From: Natrinema zhouii
GTDB lineage: Archaea; Halobacteriota; Halobacteria; Halobacteriales; Natrialbaceae
Assembly: GCF_013456555.2 (NCBI RefSeq)
Contig: NZ_CP059154.1
Coordinates: 682,001-746,000 of the forward strand
DNA length: 64,000 bases
Direction of reading: 5' to 3'
Shown here: positions 16,622 through 25,174 of the stretch, piece after piece
How the letters are laid out: each line of letters starts with the position of its first letter
Numbering within the stretch: position 1 is the first letter of the stretch
Notes under the pieces: generated by a model
Database searches by the model: none
Seen by the model: only the letters and a program-made list of their open reading frames with translations
What the model was told of the DNA's origin: nothing
Program-made: the position numbers and the translations under genes

Positions 16622-18630
16622 CAGTTGTTCACCTCCGTCACGAGTTCGTCGAACGGAACGTCACCGAGCTCCCCGAACGGCATGCCGAAGACGCCCTCGA
16701 CGATTCGGGTCGCTAACTCGAGGAAGACGGCGTAGTCGGGGCCGATCCCGAGGGCGATCGCGCCCGTCGCGATGACGGCGATCGGTGCGAGCATGAGCCA
16801 CGTGCTCTCCGTGAACGGCGAGTGGCGTTGCCAGCCCTCCGCGGGCGGGCCGCCAGTGAGGTGATCATCGTGGTCGCCGTGGTGATCGACGACGCCGACG
16901 GCGTCGCTAGTGTCGCTAGTGTCGCTGTGGTCGTCGTGGCCCGGCGCTTCGGTACCATCGTCGTGAGCACCGGTTTCGGACGTTCGAGCGTCGGCGGACT
17001 GACTCGCCGCGTCCGCTCCGTCGGCGGTCGTGTGATCGCTCGGGTACTTGTCGACGGCGTACTCGAACTCCTCCTCGCCTGCGGGCTCTGCATCCGTCGC
17101 GTCGGCCGTCTCCGTTCGGTCGGTCGGATCCCCGCCGTCGGCAGCGACGTGGTCGTCGGTGGTCCCGTAGGATCGCAACACGCCACCCCGCGGGAACTCG
17201 AGGAGCGGCTTGGCGTCGTGGCGGTCCTCGCTCTCGAAGAAGGCGGTGTAGACGACCGGCCAGAAGTACGCGACGTTGAGCACGGCCGAGAGCAACAGTG
17301 CGCCGGCGAACAGCCAGTACTCGCCGCCCATGTAGCCGGCCCCGATCAGTATGTAGAACTTGCTGACGAAGCCGGCGACCGGTGGGAGCCCGGCCATGCC
17401 TGCCGCACCGACGGTGAAGGCGGTCATCGTGAGCGGCATCCGTTTGCCGATACCGGCCATCTCGCTGATGTAGTCGGTGTGGGTCTCGACGTGGATCGCG
17501 CCCGCACAGAAGAACAGGGTGAGTTTCGCGAACGCGTGCGCGGGGATGTGGAACAGGGCCCCGACCATCGCGTAGGGATGGAGCATCGACAGCCCGAGCA
17601 CGATGTAGGAAAGCTGCGCCGTCGTCGAGTAGGCCAGCCTACGCTTGAGGTGATCCTTGCGCATCGCGATGATGCTCGCCGCGGTCAGCGTGAACGCGGC
17701 GACGACGGCGACCGGGATGTTCAGTCCGATCTCGCCGATTCCGGGCACGTCCAGGGGCAGGTCGTGGATGAGTCCGGGTCCGTAGACCTCGAGGATAATC
17801 CGAGCGATGCCGAACGCGCCGGACTTGACGACCGCCACCGCGTGAAGCAGTCCAGAAACGGGCGTCGGCGCGACCATCGCGTCGGCGAGCCAGGAGTGCA
17901 GCGGCATCAGCGCGGCCTTGACGCCGAAACCGGCGATGAGCAGGAAGAAGGCGGCCTGCGCGTAGACCGGTTCCGCCTGCGCGGCCGTCGCGAGCGCCTC
18001 GATACCGCCCGACTCGAAGGCGAGCGTCGGCCCGCTACCGACCAGACTCGTCAGCCAGTAAACCATCGCGGTGCCGGCGAGCAGGAAGACGCCGCCGCCG
18101 AAGAACGTGTACGTGAGGTACTTCCGGCCGGCGATGCGGGCCTCGTTGTCCTCGTTGTGGGCGACCAGCGGATAGGTCACCAGCGAGAGCAGTTCGTAGA
18201 AGACGAAGATCGTCACCAGGTTCGCCGCGAAGGCGATCCCGACCGCGGCCGAGAGACTGGCCGCGAACGAGGCGAAAAACCGGGTCTGGGAGTGCTCGTC
18301 GAGTCCGCGCATGTACCCCGTTGCGTAGAACGACGTGAAGATCCAGAGGAAACTCGCGAGGAGCGCGAAGAAGATCCCCAGCGGATCGGCGCGCAGGGCG
18401 AAGTCGATGCCCGCGAGGAACTGAATTCCCGTCGACTCCGCGAGACTCCACCGGAAGACGGTCCCGGACATGACCGCGGGGAGCATGCTGACGATGATGC
18501 CGAACTTCGCGAGGGCGGCCAGGACGGACCAGCCCTCCCGGAGGTTCGGCCGGCGATGCGACGCGACGATCAGGATGATAGCGACCGCCGACACCAACAC
18601 GGCGGCGAGCGGTCGGAGATCTGCGACCAT
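16621..18630 (-). CDS. Mrp antiporter MrpD/NuoL-like subunit with acidic/His-rich insert
   Basis: This 669-residue antiporter-like subunit has the helix-5 glutamate in FVFYELLSLVTYPLV, a lysine in FGVKAALMPLHSWLADAM and another in AVAVVKSGAFG. It is longer than usual because about 120 hydrophilic residues (roughly 485-605) are inserted before the last transmembrane segment. They are rich in Asp, Thr and Ala and contain a His/Asp cluster (HHGDHDDH). The insert faces one membrane side and may bind cations or shape surface charge. It overlaps the next gene by one base. Confidence 0.9.
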   Translation of the reverse strand: MVADLRPLAAVLVSAVAIILIVASHRRPNLREGWSVLAALAKFGIIVSMLPAVMSGTVFRWSLAESTGIQFLAGIDFALRADPLGIFFALLASFLWIFTSFYATGYMRGLDEHSQTRFFASFAASLSAAVGIAFAANLVTIFVFYELLSLVTYPLVAHNEDNEARIAGRKYLTYTFFGGGVFLLAGTAMVYWLTSLVGSGPTLAFESGGIEALATAAQAEPVYAQAAFFLLIAGFGVKAALMPLHSWLADAMVAPTPVSGLLHAVAVVKSGAFGIARIILEVYGPGLIHDLPLDVPGIGEIGLNIPVAVVAAFTLTAASIIAMRKDHLKRRLAYSTTAQLSYIVLGLSMLHPYAMVGALFHIPAHAFAKLTLFFCAGAIHVETHTDYISEMAGIGKRMPLTMTAFTVGAAGMAGLPPVAGFVSKFYILIGAGYMGGEYWLFAGALLLSAVLNVAYFWPVVYTAFFESEDRHDAKPLLEFPRGGVLRSYGTTDDHVAADGGDPTDRTETADATDAEPAGEEEFEYAVDKYPSDHTTADGADAASQSADARTSETGAHDDGTEAPGHDDHSDTSDTSDAVGVVDHHGDHDDHLTGGPPAEGWQRHSPFTESTWLMLAPIAVIATGAIALGIGPDYAVFLELATRIVEGVFGMPFGELGDVPFDELVTEVNN

Positions 18631-20195
18631 TAGTTGAACACCTCCGTGATGAACGGCTCGAGCAAGTCGGCGAACGTCCCGCCCGCAAATCCGAGCGCGA
18701 CGGCGCCCAGTGCGGCGACGACGACGATAGCGACCATGCCGACCGAGACGGCGTCAGGGGTCTCACCGTGGGAGACAGCGGCGGCGACGGTCTCGTCGTC
18801 AGCGTCAGCAGTCCCGCCGTCCGTCGCGATCGAGTCCGACACGTGCGGCGAATCGACCGAGAGCGGTGGTGTGAAGTACATTTTCTCGAGCAGACGGGCC
18901 GCATAGGCGAGGGTGAGCATGGTGCTGAGGAAGATCACGGCGGCGACGGGCCACAGTTCCGACTGGACGGCCCCGAGTGCGATGTACCACTTGCCGACGA
19001 AGCCGACGCCCGGCGGGACGCCGACCAGAACCAGCAGGAGGACAGCCATGGAACCGGCGACGAACGGGCGCTCCTTGGCGAGTCCAGCGTACTCGTCGAC
19101 GGTGCGAGCCCCGTAGCTCGTCGCGACGACGGCGGCCGCCAGAAAGAGGCCGGCCTTCAACAGCCCGTGGCCGACGAGATGGATCGTCGCACCGATCAGC
19201 GCCGTTTCGGAACTGCCCGCGATGACGACTCCGTAGGCGGCGATGACCAGTCCGAACTGCGAGACCGAGGAGTACGCGAGCATCCGTTTGACCTCGGTCT
19301 GGATCACTGCCAGGACGGTTCCCGCGAGGACGCTCACGCAGCCGACCGTGAGGACGATTGCCGCCGCGTTCGGCATCGCGGCGAGGTAGTCGACTTCGAA
19401 GACGGTGACGATCACGCGGCCGAAGGCGTAGGCGGAGGCGGTCGAAACCAGCGCGGCGATCAGCGGCGTTACGCCGTCGGGAGCCCGCTGGTACGCGCTC
19501 GGCTGCCAGGTATGCAGGGGCCACTGGGCGACCTTGACGGCGAAGCCGACGACGATGAACGCGAAGCCGGCCCGGATCAGGACGGGGCGTTCGGCCGCCG
19601 GAATCGCGTCGGCGAGTTCGATCATGTTGAGCGTCCCCGTCGCCATGAAGACGAACGCGACGCCGGTCAGGTACATCGACGCGGCGACCGTCCCCAGGAT
19701 CAGGTACTTCAGGGAGGCGACCGCCGCCTCCGGGCCGTCGCCGCTCGCGACGAGCGCGTAGGTCGCGATGCTCGTGATCTCGAGGAAGACGAAGAGGTTG
19801 AAGACGTCGCCGGTCAGCGAGATGCCGAGCAGGCCGGCGACTAACAGCAGGTACGCGGTGTAGAACGTGTTCCCGCGCGGGCCGCCCCGGCGCGTGTACG
19901 CGAGGACGCCGGTGGCGACCGCCGTCACGAGCAGAACGATCAGCATCGAGAACTCGTCGGCGACGAGCTGGATCCCGTACGTCCGGGGGTAGCCGCCGAG
20001 CGTATGGGTTACCGCTTCCCCACCGGTGTAGACGGCGCTCGCGATGGCGAGGGCTCCGGCGAGGAGACCGGTCGTCGTGAGCGCGGCGACGGACCAGCCC
20101 GTTCGGTCGTATCGGAGTCCGAGGGCAATCGGGAGCGTCGCGGTGATGATCGGGACCGCGATCAGCAGCGGCAAGAGCAGGTCGACGCTACTCAT
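18630..20195 (-). CDS. mrpD: Mrp antiporter subunit D (NuoN/MrpD-like)
   Basis: This 521-residue protein (from ATG at 20195; an upstream GTG at 20201 is possible) belongs to the antiporter-like family. It has helix-5 glutamate in FVFLEITSIATYALV, lysine in GFAVKVAQWPLHTW and the HTWQPSAYQRAP loop. It directly follows mrpC, as D follows C in known mrp/mnh operons, and overlaps it by 8 bp. Its role is proton translocation in the Na+/H+ antiporter complex. Confidence 0.9.
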   Translation of the reverse strand: MSSVDLLLPLLIAVPIITATLPIALGLRYDRTGWSVAALTTTGLLAGALAIASAVYTGGEAVTHTLGGYPRTYGIQLVADEFSMLIVLLVTAVATGVLAYTRRGGPRGNTFYTAYLLLVAGLLGISLTGDVFNLFVFLEITSIATYALVASGDGPEAAVASLKYLILGTVAASMYLTGVAFVFMATGTLNMIELADAIPAAERPVLIRAGFAFIVVGFAVKVAQWPLHTWQPSAYQRAPDGVTPLIAALVSTASAYAFGRVIVTVFEVDYLAAMPNAAAIVLTVGCVSVLAGTVLAVIQTEVKRMLAYSSVSQFGLVIAAYGVVIAGSSETALIGATIHLVGHGLLKAGLFLAAAVVATSYGARTVDEYAGLAKERPFVAGSMAVLLLVLVGVPPGVGFVGKWYIALGAVQSELWPVAAVIFLSTMLTLAYAARLLEKMYFTPPLSVDSPHVSDSIATDGGTADADDETVAAAVSHGETPDAVSVGMVAIVVVAALGAVALGFAGGTFADLLEPFITEVFN

Positions 20196-20559
20196 CGGCA
20201 CGCACCTCCCGAAGCGTGTCCTCGCGGAGCGTCCCGTACTCCGCGTAGATGCGGATGATCAGGGCCAGTCCGACCGCCGTCAACGCGATGCCGACGACGA
20301 TGGCGGTCAGCACGATGACCTGTGGCAGCGGGCTCGCGACCATGACTTCCCCCGCAACTCCCTCGTGGGGGACGATCGGTGCCGAGCCGCCCTCGATGTA
20401 GGCCATCGAGATGAAAAACAGGAAGATGGCCGTCTGGAAGAGATTCACCCCGATCAGCTTCTTCACGAGGTTCTCGCTGGCGATTACCATGTAGATCCCG
20501 AGCCCTAACAGGACGAACAGTAGCACGTACGTGTAGTGGCTCGTCAGGAGGTCAATCAT
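20188..20559 (-). CDS. mrpC: Mrp antiporter subunit C (NuoK-like)
   Basis: This 123-residue protein has three transmembrane helices. VIASENLVKKLIGVNLFQTA carries the NuoK/MrpC lipid-facing glutamate and lysine pair; ALTAVGLALIIRIYAEYGTL ends the last helix as in MrpC. It lies between the B and D subunits and overlaps both. Confidence 0.93.
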   Translation of the reverse strand: MIDLLTSHYTYVLLFVLLGLGIYMVIASENLVKKLIGVNLFQTAIFLFFISMAYIEGGSAPIVPHEGVAGEVMVASPLPQVIVLTAIVVGIALTAVGLALIIRIYAEYGTLREDTLREVRADE

Positions 20560-21088
20560 CGTCGCTCACCTCCGCATTGGGCGAGTCGGGAGCATCGGCG
20601 GCATTGTTAGCACCGCTGACCCCGCCGGTCCCGCTCGGTCGATCAGGCGAGAACCCCGCTGCCATCGTAAAGAAGAGGCTGATGATGGTCCCGGAGACGA
20701 TCAGCGAGATACCGGCGATCTCGACGGCCTCGAGCCCCCACTTCGGTTTGATGTGGAAGACCTCTTTGAGCATTGTAAACTCGAGGAAGTCCCCGCCGAG
20801 GGCGACCATCGCGAGGCCGATCGCGCCGAAGATGACGACGCCGCCGGTGACGAGGCCGGCGAGGAACGAGTTCCGGAGCCACTGTCGGGTCGGTTCGATG
20901 CCGAAGGCGAAGGCGAGCATGAGGACGGTGACACCGACGATGGTTCCGCCCTGGAAGCCGCCGCCGGGGGCGTCGCCACCATGGAACGTCATGAACAGTC
21001 CGTAGGTGAGCGTAAACGGTGCGATGATCTTGACGGTGGTCATGATCACCTGACTCTCGGTGTAGGTATCGTCGACGGATTGAGACAT
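20552..21088 (-). CDS. mrpB: Mrp antiporter subunit B
   Basis: This 178-residue protein has the MrpB fold: PFTLTYGLFMTFHGGDAPGG with the invariant HGGDAPGGGFQGG loop, then four helices. The C-terminal 35 residues are Gly/Asp/Asn-rich and soluble. ATG at 21088 forms TAATG with the stop of the DUF4040 gene, so translation is coupled. Confidence 0.93.
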   Translation of the reverse strand: MSQSVDDTYTESQVIMTTVKIIAPFTLTYGLFMTFHGGDAPGGGFQGGTIVGVTVLMLAFAFGIEPTRQWLRNSFLAGLVTGGVVIFGAIGLAMVALGGDFLEFTMLKEVFHIKPKWGLEAVEIAGISLIVSGTIISLFFTMAAGFSPDRPSGTGGVSGANNAADAPDSPNAEVSDDD

Positions 21089-21627
21089 TAGGCGAACACC
21101 TCGCGTTTCAGGACGAGCAGGGTCGAGACGCCGGCGGCGAAGACGACGACCGCCTCGCCGAAGGTGTCGAAGCCACGGTAGGCGGCGAGGACGGACGTCA
21201 CCGCGTTCTCGACGCCGGTTTGGTTGTACGTCTCCGTGATGTAATGTTGGGTCACGTCCGGGTTCGACCAGACCGGGGTATCCGTGCCGCCGACCGCGTA
21301 CATCTCGGGCAGGACGGCGGTACAGAGCACGAGCACGAACGCCCCGACGACGACGACCGCCGGAACGTGAATTCGCTCCGTGAGCCGATCCGTCGAGGGC
21401 CGCGTCGTGCGCGCGATCGTCAGCAGTAGCAACAGCGTCGTCACGCCGGCACCGATCGCGGCCTCGGTCATCGCAACGTCGGGAGCCAGCAGGAACGTGT
21501 AGAGTATCGCCATTCCGAGGCTGTAGGCACCGAAGACGATAATCACCGAGAGCACGTCGCGGAACAGCGCCGTCGCAACGGCCGTCACCAGGATGAACGC
21601 GACGAGGGTATACGCGAACAGACTCAT
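21088..21627 (-). CDS. DUF4040 subunit (MrpA C-terminal-like)
   Basis: This 179-residue membrane protein matches the separate DUF4040/MbhD-MbhE-like piece that forms the MrpA C-terminus in bacteria. It contains LAPDVAMTEAAIGAGVTTLL (the conserved DVAxTEAxxGAG helix) and a second part with YRGFDTFGEAVVVFAAG. It is separate from any MrpA-type antiporter subunit here, as in archaeal Mrp systems. It overlaps mrpG in ATGA. Confidence 0.9.
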   Translation of the reverse strand: MSLFAYTLVAFILVTAVATALFRDVLSVIIVFGAYSLGMAILYTFLLAPDVAMTEAAIGAGVTTLLLLLTIARTTRPSTDRLTERIHVPAVVVVGAFVLVLCTAVLPEMYAVGGTDTPVWSNPDVTQHYITETYNQTGVENAVTSVLAAYRGFDTFGEAVVVFAAGVSTLLVLKREVFA

Positions 21628-21989
21628 CGCGGCTCACCGTCCGTTTCGGTAGCGACCTCGGTTTCGTCCGTCTCAGCGCCCTCTTCGGCGAGCACGGGTT
21701 CGACACCGGTCTCCGCGGCGGAGCGAGCGATCGCGTGGGCCGCCGTCGGGTTCGTGATGAACACGAAGAACAGCAGGAGGACGGTGTAGATCGCCCCGTG
21801 CTGCCAGCCGAACGCCAACGCGACGCCGGCGAGTGCGAACCCGGCCCCGAGGGTGTCCGTCTGGGACGCGGTGTGAGCCCTCGCGTAAATGTCCGGGAGG
21901 CGGATGACGCCGATCGTCGAGACGAGCGTAAAGAGCACGCCGAACCCGAGAAGGACGACGATCGCCCAGAACCGGATCGTCTCGATCAC
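21624..21989 (-). CDS. mrpG: Mrp antiporter subunit G
   Basis: This 121-residue protein starts at a GTG (21989) that overlaps the mrpF stop as GTGA. It has three helices, with the MrpG signature GVIRLPDIYARAHTASQTDT between the first two. The acidic tail (EEGAETDETEVATET) is a halophile extension. Confidence 0.92.
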   Translation of the reverse strand: MIETIRFWAIVVLLGFGVLFTLVSTIGVIRLPDIYARAHTASQTDTLGAGFALAGVALAFGWQHGAIYTVLLLFFVFITNPTAAHAIARSAAETGVEPVLAEEGAETDETEVATETDGEPR

Positions 21990-22267
21990 AGGACACCACC
22001 TCGTTCGACGGTGAACTTCGAGATCGCGATCGACATCAGGAAGTTCAGCAATGCGTAGATCAGCGCCACGTCGAGGAACCACGCCTGATCGAGCCCTGCG
22101 GCCAGTAGGGCGAGGATAACAACCGTGTTCGTCCCGAGGACGTTCACCGCCAGCAACCGGTCCTGCGTCGTCGGGCCGACGATCGCGCGATAGAACATCG
22201 CGATCGCGAGGACGACGAACAGCGCGGCCGCGGTGAGGAAGATGTCCTCGAGCGAGGTCGGCGTCAC
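21986..22267 (-). CDS. mrpF: Mrp antiporter subunit F
   Basis: This 93-residue protein has three helices. YRAIVGPTTQDRLLAVNVLG is the conserved MrpF segment, with the membrane-embedded Asp in AVNVL-adjacent DRL. It overlaps mrpE (ATGA) and mrpG (GTGA). Confidence 0.93.
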   Translation of the reverse strand: MTPTSLEDIFLTAAALFVVLAIAMFYRAIVGPTTQDRLLAVNVLGTNTVVILALLAAGLDQAWFLDVALIYALLNFLMSIAISKFTVERGGVL

Positions 22268-23298
22268 AGTTCGTCACCTCCGACGATTTCCGCATCGCCG
22301 CGTTCGCTCGGCGAGGGGATCGCCGCCGAATCGCGGCCGTAGAAGACGAAGCGGACGCCGCGCTCGAGCCCGCCGTCGAAGAGATCGTCGCGGGCGGCGG
22401 GAATCAGCGTGTGGACGAGCAGTTGCTGATTGTTGGCCCGGACGGTCAGCGTCCCCGGTGTGAGCGTGATACTGTTGGCTAACGCGAGCAGCGGCAGTCC
22501 GCTTCGCACGCGGGAGTTGACGCGAGTCAGCGTGGGTTCGATCGGCATCGATGGGCGGAGGATCACGGCCGAGACGGCGATATTGGCCTTGACGATCTCC
22601 CAGAGCAAGTACGGGATGTAGATGGTGAAGCGAACGATCCGGAGCGGCGACTGAACGCGGTCGAGCGGGATGGTAAACGTCACCTGTGCGAGCGAGACGG
22701 CGACGATGCCGGCGACCGCAGCGCCGGTGAGGAGATCGAACCAGTAGGTCGGATCGCCGAGGACGAGATAGAAGCCGTAGGAGATCAGAAACGTCGCGAA
22801 CAGTCGATCGAAGTCCTCCGTCCCGCCGGCGAGACGGCCGCGACGGGCCGATCGCTCGACCGGTGCTTCCTCGTAGGCCAGTCCGATGCGCTCGAGTTCG
22901 CGCTCGAGAGGCTGGAGCATCTGTGCCGTGACCCCTGGCTGGTACTCCGGATCGAGGACGACGCGGTCGATCCCGTGTTCGGCGGCGTAGGCGTCGAAGA
23001 TCTCGGCGTAGTCGCGTGGCCCGAAGAGGTATTCGTCAGTCCCGAGCGTCGCCGTCTCGATCGTGACATCGGCGTCGCTGGCATCCTCCTCGACCCAGTT
23101 TCGCGCCCGCGAGAGCAGTCCCTCGGCGTCCTCGGTGTATTGGTCGCTCTCGGGAACGTCGGCGTCGTAGGGCATCGCGACGACGAGGTGACACTCGAGC
23201 GAGTCGCTCGTCTCGAGGCCGGATCGAACGGCGTAACCGACCGTCTGTCGGACGGTCACCGTGTCCGACAGCGGGACGAGCAGACGTTCAACCCCCAC
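22264..23298 (-). CDS. mrpE: UspA-like domain fused to Mrp antiporter subunit E
   Basis: This 344-residue protein is more than twice the length of bacterial MrpE. Residues 1-145 form a UspA-like alpha/beta domain (MGVERLLVPLSDTVTVRQTV, later IDRVVLDPEY), without a clear GxxG-x9-GS ATP loop. Residues about 165-325 form MrpE, with LVLGDPTYWFDLLTG, LLWEIVKANIAVSAVILRP and LANSITLTPGTLTV. It is the first gene of the operon, so the cytoplasmic domain might sense nucleotide or stress state and act on the antiporter; that is inference. Confidence 0.9.
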   Translation of the reverse strand: MGVERLLVPLSDTVTVRQTVGYAVRSGLETSDSLECHLVVAMPYDADVPESDQYTEDAEGLLSRARNWVEEDASDADVTIETATLGTDEYLFGPRDYAEIFDAYAAEHGIDRVVLDPEYQPGVTAQMLQPLERELERIGLAYEEAPVERSARRGRLAGGTEDFDRLFATFLISYGFYLVLGDPTYWFDLLTGAAVAGIVAVSLAQVTFTIPLDRVQSPLRIVRFTIYIPYLLWEIVKANIAVSAVILRPSMPIEPTLTRVNSRVRSGLPLLALANSITLTPGTLTVRANNQQLLVHTLIPAARDDLFDGGLERGVRFVFYGRDSAAIPSPSERGDAEIVGGDEL

Positions 23299-23545
23299 GG
23301 CGTTCCCCTCCGGGTGACCGTCGTTGGATACTCATGGCTCTCGTTGTTACTCGAGTCAAGCGGTAGCCGTAGGAAAACTATTTCGTTATTCGTCTATAGC
23401 GACGGGTTCCGACGGATTCGTTCGGGCCGATTATGGCATTTTGGGCTCGTTTTCGTCAGCCGGTTACCGCGAGTGACCACTCGTCGAAATCGCCCGGTGA
23501 TCGGTAGTTTTACAATCGGAGTTTCAGTAGGGAAAGTTGACTTGC

Positions 23546-23731
23546 ATGACGACGACCGAAACTGTCCACGATCGAATCGGGACCGCACACGATGACCTCA
23601 CGACCGGCCAGCTTGTGGCCGTCTTCGCGTTCGCCGCGGCGCTGGCATTCACACTGCTGTTCCTTCAGGAGCCGCTGGCCCACGACTCGATGCACAACTT
23701 CCGGCACGCAGCCGGCGTGATCTGTCACTGA
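23546..23731 (+). CDS. cbtB: CbtB-type cobalt transporter subunit
   Basis: This 61-residue protein has one transmembrane helix (about 24-42) followed by the metal-binding signature HDSMHNFRHAAGVICH at the C-terminus, as in CbtB. ATG at 23546 is preferred to a TTG at 23537. The stop overlaps the cbtA start (TGATG), so the pair is coupled. CbtAB is a predicted energy-coupled cobalt uptake system, usually linked to cobalamin synthesis. No cobalamin riboswitch was recognised upstream. Confidence 0.9.
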   Translation: MTTTETVHDRIGTAHDDLTTGQLVAVFAFAAALAFTLLFLQEPLAHDSMHNFRHAAGVICH

Positions 23732-24516
23732 TGCTCGTCGACTACCTTGAGCGGGGGGTTCTCGCCGGCGCGATTGCCGGAATCGCGTACGGCGCATACA
23801 TGGCGCTCGTCGCGAACCCGCTGATCGGCTACATGGAAACAGTTGCTGACAGTGCCGAGAGCAGCGAACACGCCCACGGGGCAGGCGAGCACGCTCACGA
23901 AGCCGGGGAACACGCCCACGCGGCCGGCGAGCACGCCCACGCGGTGAGCGAGGCGACGACCGCCGCGGTGAGCGTCGGTAGCGGCGTCCTCTGGGGAATC
24001 CTCCTCGGCGGCGTCTTCGCGCTCGCCTTTTACTTCCTCGAGCCGGCGCTTCCCGGTCGCGGGCGAGTCAAGACCTACGTGCTGGCCGGTGCCGGCTTCC
24101 TCACCGTCTCGGTCGCACCGTGGCTGGTCCTGCCGCCGACGACGCCGGGTGCCGAACAGGCGTTCGATCCCACGCTTCGAATCGGTATCTACGTTGGAAT
24201 GATGGCCATCGGCGGGCTCGTCGCCGCAGCGTCGATCTACGGCTACGGACGCGTGTCGGCTCGGAGCCGACCGCTCGGAATCGCCGCTGTGGCGATTCCG
24301 ATTATCACTCTCGTCGCTGTCACCGCGATCGCGGCACCGACGATCGTCGAGCCGGGGACGATGCCGGTCGATCTCGTGACCGCGTTCCGCGGACTGACCG
24401 CGTTGAGTCAGGCCGCGCTCTGGGCGCTCGTCGCGGGCTGCTTCGGCTGGCTCCAGTCGCGAGCGAGTCCCCGATCAGCCGCCGACCAACGCGACGAGCT
24501 GCTGACCAGTCCATGA
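23731..24516 (+). CDS. cbtA: CbtA-type cobalt transporter subunit
   Basis: This 261-residue membrane protein has about six helices and a long loop after the first. The loop carries four HAH triplets at 47-49, 54-56, 61-63 and 68-70, spaced exactly seven residues (GEHAHxA units), likely a metal-binding or collecting segment. The rest matches CbtA (LRIGIYVGMMAIGGLVAAAS). It is coupled to cbtB upstream and to the ferredoxin gene downstream (ATGA). Confidence 0.92.
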   Translation: MLVDYLERGVLAGAIAGIAYGAYMALVANPLIGYMETVADSAESSEHAHGAGEHAHEAGEHAHAAGEHAHAVSEATTAAVSVGSGVLWGILLGGVFALAFYFLEPALPGRGRVKTYVLAGAGFLTVSVAPWLVLPPTTPGAEQAFDPTLRIGIYVGMMAIGGLVAAASIYGYGRVSARSRPLGIAAVAIPIITLVAVTAIAAPTIVEPGTMPVDLVTAFRGLTALSQAALWALVAGCFGWLQSRASPRSAADQRDELLTSP

Positions 24517-24845
24517 AGAATCGGACAGAAGAACACCGCGAGCGCCTCGAGGCGCACGTCTTCGTCTGTACCAACGACCGTGATTCCGAGTATACGAGCT
24601 GTGGCCAGGTCGGTGCCGAGGAGACGGCCTCGGCAGTCAAAGACTGGCTTCGGGAGCGCGACGCCTTCTGGACGGCAGTGTCCGTCAGCGAAACCTCGTG
24701 TCTCGGACTGTGCAGCGAGGACGGCACCGCGATTTCGATTCAGCCGCGAAACACCTGGTACTCGGACGTGACGCCCGAGACGGTTTCCGAGCTGCTCGAG
24801 TCGGAATTCGGCCCGAACGCGGAGCGCGTCGGCGATGACGGGTGA
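24513..24845 (+). CDS. Thioredoxin-fold [2Fe-2S] ferredoxin
   Basis: This 110-residue protein carries four cysteines (19, 30, 63, 67) in the CTND...SCG and SCLGLC pattern of the thioredoxin-like ferredoxin family. These proteins appear in cobalamin gene clusters of archaea and could supply electrons for cobalt reduction. Coupling with cbtA by ATGA supports a shared role. The function of this protein is inferred from family and neighbours. Confidence 0.85.
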   Translation: MKNRTEEHRERLEAHVFVCTNDRDSEYTSCGQVGAEETASAVKDWLRERDAFWTAVSVSETSCLGLCSEDGTAISIQPRNTWYSDVTPETVSELLESEFGPNAERVGDDG

Positions 24846-25174
24846 CAGCGTCCCGTCTCCCGAAACCCGCGCATTTCTTCGCAATCGTGTCGTCACGTTT
24901 TCATTGGTGACGAATCACTCTCACCAAACACTGTTGGTGGTACAGTTATCACTCTCGAACCGTAGTTTCAATACAGACGGACACTGCGAACTGGCGGTGC
25001 GCACTCGCGGATCACGTCTCGGCACTTGAGCAGCTGCTCGGGTATATAACTATAGATCTTTCTATAAAATCATGGATTAGTGGTGGCTATTCCATTATTT
25101 GTGTAAGAATATTTTAGTTAGAATGAGGTGACGAAGGATTTACGTAGGCATGGTTTCGTTTCCGATTGTAGCGT
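24846..25174. other. AT-rich intergenic stretch
   Basis: I see no gene. The right half (25045-25150) is strongly AT-rich for this genome, with ATATAACTATAG and TTTCTATAAAATC as possible promoters for the regulator at 25175. Confidence 0.4.

Noticed and set aside
16822-18633. A 603-codon open frame on the plus strand across the Mrp operon.
   Set aside because: It is the shadow of the antisense antiporter gene; high GC keeps many frames open. It has Arg/Asp-rich composition and no motifs, while the minus-strand frame shows clear membrane-protein signatures.
23299-23545. Cobalamin riboswitch upstream of cbtB.
   Set aside because: I could not see the conserved B12-box-like core or a convincing multi-stem structure in this stretch.
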